NCBI GenBank assembly: GCA_964035545.1
Contig: OZ037767.1
Coordinates: 16,945,781-17,009,780 of the forward strand
Length of the DNA stretch: 64,000 nucleotides
Direction of reading: 5' to 3'
From: Bugula neritina
Lineage: Eukaryota; Bryozoa; Gymnolaemata; Cheilostomatida; Bugulidae
Part shown: piece after piece, positions 55,251 through 64,000 of the stretch
Layout: every line of letters starts with the position of its first letter
Position numbering within the stretch: position 1 is the stretch's first letter
Notes under the pieces: generated by a model
What the model saw: the letters and a program-made list of their open reading frames with translations, nothing else
Told to the model about the DNA's origin: nothing
The model's database searches: none
Position numbers and translations under genes: made by a program

Positions 55251-57969
55251 CGAAAGGTGATTTTCTTAGATTGTTGTTTCTGGCTGAAAGTTTGTTGTTG
55301 CAATAATTATTTTGAGTTCTTTTGATTGCTCAAATATATAGCCGAGCTTGAAAATACTGAAACGAAATATTCAAAAGTTCTGTAAATCATTACATATACT
55401 GTTACTGAATCTTGTAGATGGTACAAACCCTGTTTGGCTGGTAAAACACTTCCAGATGTGTATTGGATGAGCAACATATTCCTCATTCTCTACTCTGTAT
55501 GTTGACATTCACACATCTACATCTTAGTAAACTGAAGAGTAGTTTATTAGTGGATCTTCTTAGAACTCCTCTACAATAAATACTCGGCTGGGCACACCAT
55601 GTCTTTCACTGTTGATCAGATGACTCCAAAACTCTATATAGAGGTGAGTCCTTCTTCTACATTCTCTTAGCATTTTGTTTCTTGACTTCCAAATATCTGA
55701 TTAGAAGAACTTAGTAGTTTTCGTTTTTGGATGCTATCCTGTAAAGAGCAGTTTAATTTCTGCACCTATAACCGTTTTTCAAGAATGGTGTAATTTTTGC
55801 TTATGACTGTCATTAAATCTTTGTAGTTGGCTGGTACAAACTTAGAACTCTTCTACAACAAACACTAATCAGACGACTCCAAAACTTTATAATTATAATG
55901 GTGAGTCTTTGTTCTACATTTTCTTAAAATTCTGCTCCTTGACTTCCAATCGTATCTGACTAGAAGGTCTCAGTTAAAGTATTGTTTTTGTCGATTTTTT
56001 GGATGTAAATTTTTATAGAAAAGTTTAATCTTTGCACCTAAACATTTTTGAAGTATGGTATAATTTCTGCACATGACTGTCATTAAACCTTGTAGATGGT
56101 GAGATCACTTGTTGGCTGGTAAAAACACTTCTACATTGTTATTGGAAGATCTGATCCTCTCTGCAAATTCACTTCTGGTGCATCTCTCTTTGATTTCAAG
56201 TAAACAGTAACTCTACTTCTCAGAACATCTCCAAGACTGTTTGTCTTAGATAATTATCCAACACAAATATTTGGAGTGGATCAAGTGAAACACACTTCTA
56301 ATGTATTTCATACTTCAGTTTCTCTATTTTGGAGCTGAATGAATCCCTTCTTGGCTTCAACTGAACACTAGATGTGGCTCAACTGACCATAACTTGGTAG
56401 ACTCTACTCTACTAGGGTAATGGTGAGTTTATGTAATACTTCTATACTATCAGTTTGTATCAGATTATGGAACTCAAGTGGCATGCTTACAGTACGTGTG
56501 TCTAGTTTAGTGTTTGTATGCTGAGATATATAGTAAAATATAGTATAGTAAAATATATAGTAAAACATATTATAGTAAAATATGTAGTAAAATAGTATAG
56601 TAAAATAGTGTAGTAAAACCGTGTAAACTTTGCGTCTTCTGGTTTCAATTTTTTACACTAAATTATCTAAGAATTTACCAAGCAGGGTTTAAAATTTGGG
56701 AAGTCATAGAAAATTTAAAACTTGGCATAGTAATACAATATAAAGCTTCTATTACACCAATTATGTTTACAATAGGCATATATATGTAATGCTTTCAGAA
56801 TATTGTTATTCTAGCAAAACTCCTCTCAGATTCTTTTCATTTGACTTTTTAGGTTCTGCACACATTCCATAAGATCTTCATCTTGACATGTCATAATACT
56901 TGCTGGGCTGAAATAAACGTTTATATGCTGGTAAAAGTTTCTTCCTTTCTGTTCTGCAAACTAGTTGAAGAAGATAACTCAATGTGACTGGTGATCTTTA
57001 CCGGTAAAGGTAAGCTTTTCTCTCTGTCTGTATTTGTTTATACTCTTGCTGCTGATTACAAAATGAAATAAGGCTTTTTAGTCAATTGCAAGGTCTGCTA
57101 ATACACTAATATAGAGGGTTATTTACTAGAGACTGATGTGAACAGCAATTCGTTTGCTTTCTGAACAGAAGCAGACCACCTATGTTATTGAAATATATAT
57201 TTTGTTGTAGAACTATTTAAGAAGAATAAATATCACACTAAGGCTGGTATCCTCACATATTTGGCTGAGTTGAATGAAGATTATTCTGTGGAATATTTTC
57301 ACACCTCAGGACTTTACAGAACAAACAAATCTCCATGTTCTGTTACGAACTTCTTTCTGTTCTGCAAACTTCCAAATATTTATCACCGAGATCACAATTG
57401 CACCTGAACTTCTGGATTTACAAGTAGACTGAGCCAGAGTCTGCAGTACTTGCTCAGAATATTATACCAAAACTTCCACCTGCACTTCTTTGAGCTCTAA
57501 GGTAAGCCTATATAGTTTCTATTATCTATCTTAGTGAAGGTTTAGCATGGATTGTAAATTATTTTAGCTAATCAGACATACCTATTTTTTAAATGTGTTG
57601 TAAATATTTGAAACAATTTTCAGAATGACCTACACTGTTCATGGATGTTTGTTTGTTTCAGTTTATAAAACATTGTTTCCCTATAGAGTTTTCAAACTTG
57701 TTGATATGATCGTTTGATCTCCCTGTGCGTGATGGCGGCATGAGTTATTTGGCAGATGGAGAATATATTTTTTTTATGACGTCTACTAGCTCACTGAATT
57801 TCTGCTCAAACCTTTAATCAAAACCAAAAGTGAGTTATTGGAAAATTGGCATTTTGAGCAGTTTACTTATAGTTATCTACTACTAGATAATAGCATAATG
57901 TATCAATCATTAGATGATATAATTGCTTTTTATGTTCCATTATTTGTATAAAGCCATTTGCAACTAAGT

Positions 57970-58372
57970 ACACAGTGTTTTCATGGAGATACTTTGTATA
58001 CATGCGTTGTCATAGTGATACTATGTATACACGTGTTGTCATGGTGATACTATGTACACAGTGTTGTCATGGTGATACTATGTATACATGTGTTGTCATG
58101 GTGATACTATGTATACATGTGTTGTCATGGTGATACTATGTATACATGTGTTGTCATGGTGATACTATGTATACATGTGTTGTCATGGTGATACTATGTA
58201 TACATGTGTTGTCATGGTGATACTATGTATACATGTGTTGTCATGGTGATACTTTGTATACATGTGTTGTCATAGTGATACTATGTATACATGTGTTGTC
58301 ATAGTGATACGTTGTATACATGTGTTGTCATAGTGATACTTTGTATACATGTGTTGTCATGGTAATGAAAGT
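57970..58372. repeat. 29-bp minisatellite, right copy
   Basis: About 14 units of ACATGTGTTGTCATGGTGAT plus ACTATGTAT. Longer than the left copy at 5,895. Confidence 0.92.
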
Positions 58373-61029
58373 TTGTTTCTAGAAAGCAGGTACTAGCCAG
58401 GACCACCAGCTGACAGGTGAAGGTAGTAGTAGTAGTCAACAGACATAGTTTGGTCACATGTATTAATACTTCCTGTTACATCTTGCGACAGTTTAAATAA
58501 AATACACTGGTATATTTAGCACTGGGTGAAATTTTAGAGTTCTTAGTTTAAATGTGTGACCGGACAATCTTTGATTTTTGTTAATTTATAATTTTCAGCT
58601 GCTTTTTAATTTACAACATTTATACAATGATTGAGAAAGTCCCAGCAAATTCAGCATAAATTCTTATAATTGGTACCAATTTAGCCGTTAATGAGTTAGC
58701 TAAGCGAAACTCTACAACCTCATGCTTTCCAACTTGGGTAGCTGTTGAGATGCTGGGGGAATCTGATGCATGATTGTAGTTAATGTCTGTTGGAATGTAG
58801 ATAGGCAACTCCTATATTGACGATTCACAAAAGTAAAATGAAGTTTTGATCTAGGAAAGTAACTGTAGAATATGATGATATGTTCTTCAGTCATAAACAG
58901 TGGATAGTGTGTTGTATTTCAGTGACTTCCTTTCACAGTCAGCCACTATCAGAGTAGTCTTCACACCTCATATCAACATCTGTCTCTCTAGAGCAGCTGT
59001 ACATAGTATAACTGAGTGTATTTATTACTCTGGTCTACCATGCAGAGATGGGAATTACCTTTTAATGAGGTGAAGACTTTTACTTTCTAATATGTTACAG
59101 TAACTCTCTGAAGGTATTTTATTGTAACACACTATTGTTTAAAGCTTAAACTCAACCATTTGAGTTCTGTTATTGGTAGTGATCAACGAGCAGAGGTTGA
59201 TTTGATTCTTGATATTTATATACTGAGTTTTAGCAATTATTGAATAACTTTAAATTTGTAGTCATGCACTGCAGGAAAATCAACCACTCGGTTTACGGAA
59301 CTGAAACAGTTTATGAAATAAAATCAAAACCTTTAATTGGCCAGTCATTGACAGCTCTAAAATATCCAACATGGTAGATAAACTTTCCCAGATAATCTCT
59401 CTGCACTGGACAGTCACACAGTACAACCTCTGTGAGCGTCAACCAACTCTGACAGGGACAGATAATTTCTAATCAGAGGTAAATTGGGCTGTTGGTTTTC
59501 CTGTTATTTATATAATAGTTTGCGTGAATTCACATTTGCCCCGCAGATAGCTAAGGCACTACTTATCTTAGAACTGTCAGCATTAACATTACTATCAGCT
59601 ATAATAGTGAAGATTTATTTAGGCTGAGCTCATTTCTATTGTAGAAAATTCCGCAGCAACTTTTATCACAGATCTCTTATCTATTACCTTTTATCTCATA
59701 TAATAGTTTCTTCTGGAGTTCACCAGGAAACTGTTGCTCTCAATGCTCTCTACCATGTCTGTAGACATCAGTGTGAAATGGCCCTCAGCCCTGGTGATAT
59801 ATGCATCAATACTTAACACTTGCTTCATAAACATAAACATAATTTTCTGCATGTTATTTGTTGGCTAAGTTGCAACATTAAGGTCATTAGTTGATTTTTG
59901 TTTAGAATGTAATATTATGGTTTTTAATCGACTTTAAAGTTTGTAAATACTAATTTATATGGCAGATAATTTTTTCATCTTATAAGATTGTGAAGCACAA
60001 CAGAAAATATTAGACTTTTAAGAGACTTTGCTTTATAAGCCTCGTGCAGGTTATTGTAGCCTCAGCTATCCGTTAGGCTTTTGTTTTAAGAAACTTCCTA
60101 ATTTGGATGAACGTAGAGCAAGTAGTGAAATGAAGTTCTCTCAGCAGAACTTGAATCTAATGCTATACACAGTTTTCAAAGGATTGACTCTAATAGGCTA
60201 TATATAACATGGCTTCATTGATGGCCTTAATTTGACAATAATTAGAGTGCTCAGTGAATTTTAGAATGCGAAGTGGCTAAAAGCTGAATGGATTAATTTT
60301 ATTTGGTAACATAACAGAAAATCACTAAAACTACTATTCATAAATAGGCAGTTTTACTTAAAGTAGTAAAAATGGTATCTAGAGTCTAAGAACCAGTTTA
60401 ATTAAACCTTTTCTATTGATTACATCTAAAGCTATTTTCTAGAATAAGTTTGCTGTAGCTGTCTAAAATTGTTTATTGGGCTGTTTTAAATTACTACATT
60501 CTAGGATAATTTTACACGCTGTAATATTTGAAATATACACTACAGCTTATTGTAGTAAACTTCTATATAGTCAAACAATTGAGTGAAATTTATTAGCTAA
60601 GTTTTTATCTAAAGTAGGCACTAGAATGTTGAAAAGTAGAGCCAGATATTTAAAGTTTAATGAAAATGATGCCCAATAAGTATATCTTTCAGTAACTAAA
60701 CTAATATCTACAAATACAGCTAACAGCTGCCCACAGCACGAAGGCCTATCAACAGCTAACTAACTGTAACTAGTAGCACTAATTTATCTTTTTTACGGAT
60801 ATTCCAACTCTCATTGGCTATAATAGTAAACAATATACATGTATTTAATTTGCTATATGTTGTATAATTTGAATATGCATATATACCATTGCTTATAACA
60901 CAAACACACACCTACACCACACACGCACCACTCACCTACACTACACACACGCACACTACAGACAGACACCCAGACACCACACACACACAGCTGAAGTACA
61001 TGCGTAACCGTAGCATAAGCCTAGCTGTA

Positions 61030-61565
61030 ATATAGTCATAATTCATAACTGTAGTATAGACATATAACTGTAATATAGACATATAGCTGTAACATAGTCA
61101 TATAGCTGTAATATAGTCATATAGCTGTAATATAGTCATATAGCTGTAATATAGTCATATAGCTGTAATATAGTCATATAACTGTAATATAAACATAGTG
61201 ATAGTAGAAGTATAGCTGTAATATAGTCATATAGCTGTAACATAGTCATATAGCTGTAACATAGTCATATAACTAATATAGTCATATAGCTGTAACATAG
61301 TCATATAGTTACAATATAGTCATATAACTAATATAGTCATATAGTTACAATATAGTCATATAGCTGTAATATAGACATATAGCTGTCATATAGTCATATA
61401 ACTGTAATATAGTCATATAGCTGTAATATAGTCATATAGCTGTAATATAGACATATAGCTGTAACATAGACGTATAGCTGTAATATAGTCATATAGTTGT
61501 AATATAGACATATAGCTGTAATATAGTCATATAGCTGTAATATAGACATAGTGATAGTAGAAGTA
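61030..61565. repeat. 19-bp minisatellite, short right copy
   Basis: About 25 units of the ATAGTCATATAGCTGTAAT family, split by a duplicated GTGATAGTAGAAGTATAG flank at 61,198 and 61,550. In the left copy this flank occurs once, at 10,428. Confidence 0.92.
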
Positions 61566-63779
61566 TAGCTGTAATATAAGCATAATTGTAGTGTAGACAT
61601 AGCTATAGTATAAACTTATATGTATGTATGTAAATAATATATGTATATTCAAATAATACAACATATGGTATCTTATATGTATATTGTTGACTAAAAGCTA
61701 TAATTATTATAGAGCCCATAACAGTTAAAATATCTGTAAGAAATAAATTAGTGCTACTAGCTACTAGTTAGTTAGCTGTTAATATTGGTAATAGTGCTCT
61801 TAGCAGCTGTTAGCTGTATTATTAGACATTAGTTTAGTTACTGAAAGATATACTTATTCATGAGCATCATTATCATTATTATAAACTTTAAATATCTGGC
61901 TCTACTTTTCAACATTCTAGTGCCTATTTTAGATCAAACTTTTGCTAATAAACTCCACACAATTGTTCCACGCTATAGCAGTTTACTCTGATAAGCTCCT
62001 GTGTATATTTTCAAATATTACAACACATAAAGTTATTTTAGCATGTAATAGTTTAATGCAGCCTAATAAACAACTCTAAACAGCTACAAAAAATAGAATA
62101 AGTGTCAAGAGTTTAATTAAACTGTTATTGCTATATACATGCATGTGTAAAACTTTAGAGACATAACTGCAGTTTAAGCATAGCTGTATAAGTGTATAGT
62201 ATAGACATATAGCTATATAGTGTAAGTTTAGCTGTATTATATAGTATATACATATTTAACCTGTAAGCTCTTACTTGTACACTTGTATTAAGTTAGTCTT
62301 ACTTATACCCATCTTGGTTAATCAGATACAGATATTTAAGCTGGTCAAATACCAGCAAAATATTGCTAGCACATGTATAAAAAAGTTACTGTAAAATGGA
62401 CCAGTTATAATTTGTAAGTAGCCTATATATTGAAACAGGCCTGTGCTTATGTAGTATGAATATATCAAGTAGTTTTGACCACTTGGCATTCTGATTTCGA
62501 TAAGACCTGTCGCCAGTATTATTACTGATGGTGATTTGTAACTAATATTTTCAAATCTGTGAAAACTTTTCAGTTTAGTTTGGATTAAAATTTCATAAAA
62601 ACCTGTTTACTCCTGACTTCTGATTGAGGTTAATCAAATAACATCTTTATGCATTGCAAAGTCGTTGGAGCCTAAAGGAAAGTTGACATTGCTAGAACAA
62701 CTTAAGATATGAAAGGAACAAAATGTTAGATAACTTTTAGAATCTAATATTTTTTGTTGTGCAAACTGTATTTTTCAATTTATTTTTATTTTCTGTTTAA
62801 GTCATGGTATTTTTATACGAAAAAATAGTCAAGTAGTTTGATTCAGTTTCAATAAAAAATTAAATTAGAACATCCATGAAACAATGCTGAGTTGTATTTG
62901 TTTATTAAATGCAAACTTTTTACAAAAAAACCAATTCAGGGTGACCTGTAATTATTAAGCCCTATGGTTCAAGCAATCTCGACAGGTTGTTGGAGTTGGG
63001 TGCTTATTTTATGAATTGCATCTTCGAAGCTTAAGATGCAGAAACCTTTACAGCATCATTTAGTCACTATTTTTATTGACTACAGACACTAGTCTACCGA
63101 TACTGTAATCACAAAACAATGCTGCATAAGCTATTTAATAGCTAGCCAAAAATTCACCATCACTAAAATATATTATGCTGAAAATGACTTCACATGCAGT
63201 TGCAATCTAAACATAGTCAACTGTCTGTTGTATTTCATTAGCAAAAAGATGCAATTTAAATGACAGCGCGTATAAATAGCAATACTGCTCAATAATTATT
63301 TTTACTCTCTTGGAATTTATTTGCATTTTAATAATGCATGTGTAGGAATATAATGAATGTAAATCGAGAGCACAAGAATAATGTCCTTTTTGTTCGTTCA
63401 GAATTGGGCACATTTTTAATATTTCGAGTTGTCTGTTCACTTTTGCGCATTTATAGACTTGGTTACGACAATTTAATCAATAAAATCTAGGTTGCGCGTT
63501 TGGTAAACTTTTGCTAAACGAAATTTTGCGAGAATCCGGTGAATGGCAACAAGATTGGAGCACTATAGTCTATATAAGACCACTATTAGTATTACTATTA
63601 GTAGAAATTGAATAGAACTTTTTGTTTTGGAAATATTTTTAAAGTTTTTATCAAACCTCTGGATTATTGTACGACTGTAATGTGATTTTCTTCAATTTAT
63701 TGCAACTCAAATTTATTGTTATATTATAAATAAAGGTCTTGTGCTGATTTTTATGGCATGAATATTGAATTTAACATTA

Positions 63780-63891
63780 ATGTAAAAGTACTCAAGGCAG
63801 GCGTCAGTGATTAGTCGCTTACAGTTACAGTTGGAGTTAATATTCGAGTCCTCCGTTATCAGTTCAGTTCTCTGCCCGTGGGTAAGTACTA
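63780..63891 (+). other. Possible first exon of a gene running out of the window
   Basis: A short GC-richer stretch (GGCAGGCGTCAGTGATTAGTCG ... CTCTGCCCGTGG) ends in the strong donor GTAAGT at 63,892. It has no ATG-initiated frame, so it would be 5' UTR. TATAAATA lies at about 63,725. No downstream exon is visible in the remaining 109 bases. Confidence 0.25.
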
Positions 63892-64000
63892 CTATTATAC
63901 TACTATAATACTTCTAGTTAATGTTATGCTTTTAGTCATATTCATATTGATATTGAATTTCAATTTGATAAAATTAGGTGTTAACAATAACTAAGTTTAA

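Larger units (their letters stand above)
47740..59500 (+). other. Array of exon-like units without coding capacity, right block
   Basis: Same family as at 660-7,700. Good 5' splice sites end the units near 47,793, 48,549, 49,033, 49,443, 49,935, 50,270, 50,757, 51,059, 52,268, 52,748, 53,160, 53,640, 54,028, 54,509, 54,835, 55,643, 55,911, 56,420, 57,008, 57,500 and 59,480. The sentence GATCACAATTGCACCTGA recurs at 48,961, 50,658, 52,678, 54,419 and 57,389. The GGCTGGTA sentence recurs at 49,232, 49,677, 50,958, 51,238, 52,950, 53,398, 55,030, 55,434, 55,828 and 56,113. Matching frames are shifted between copies (the 69-codon frame at 49,661 is broken at 53,383), so conservation is not at the protein level. 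Confidence 0.45.
54190..63530 (+). repeat. Right copy of the long direct segmental duplication
   Basis: Partner of 640-12,370; landmarks are given there. The hAT-like element is absent and the 19-bp minisatellite is short. After about 63,530 (GAAATTTTGCGAGAATCC) the two copies diverge completely. Confidence 0.85.

Noticed and set aside
61394-61600. 68-codon minus-strand frame rich in Tyr, Ile and Thr (YYSYTSTITMSILQLYDYIT)
   Set aside because: Translation of the 19-bp minisatellite.

Overview
This is eukaryotic DNA, most likely from an invertebrate animal. It is AT-rich, has GT-AG introns, and carries a gypsy-type gag fragment, a CR1-like LINE with a PHD finger, and the C-terminal exons of a TARBP1-type tRNA methyltransferase. 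The intron lengths, abundant minisatellites and many segmental duplications also fit an animal genome. I cannot name the species. All of this was read by eye; no alignment or database search was run.

Layout. 1-636: the edge of a minus-strand LTR retrotransposon. About 640-12,370: a long block repeated in direct orientation at about 54,190-63,530. It contains non-coding exon-like units, a 29-bp minisatellite and a 19-bp minisatellite. A 1,167-bp hAT-like MITE is inserted only in the left copy. 12,482-13,954: the last four recognisable exons of a TARBP1-like gene. 14.2-16.8 kb: nothing recognisable. 16.9-28.5 kb: decayed tandem copies of the 5' exons of the main gene. About 29.2 kb: a possible zinc-finger relic. 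30.3-31.1 kb: a TAA-rich tract. 32.2-34.3 kb: a defective LINE.

The main gene runs from 35,628 to 47,260. I reconstructed 18 coding exons that join into one open frame of 1,553 codons plus a stop. Every one of the 17 introns is phase 2, so every internal exon is a multiple of three. The protein is unrecognised, probably largely disordered, and repeat-rich: a Ser-rich exon of 1,500 nt, an Ala/Gln/His-rich repeat exon, and a basic C-terminal exon with Lys-Gly-Pro-Leu repeats. Introns 2, 4 and 8 hold unrelated minisatellites that run close to or up to their 3' splice sites; the one in intron 8 is a 3.25-kb, 30-bp satellite.

Downstream, 47.7-55.3 kb is a roughly 3.7-kb tandem duplication of exon-like but non-coding units, into which fragments of the main gene's last exon have been copied twice. 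The locus looks like a tandemly duplicating gene family, with one intact copy, upstream exon remains, and arrays of spliceable-looking non-coding modules on both sides.
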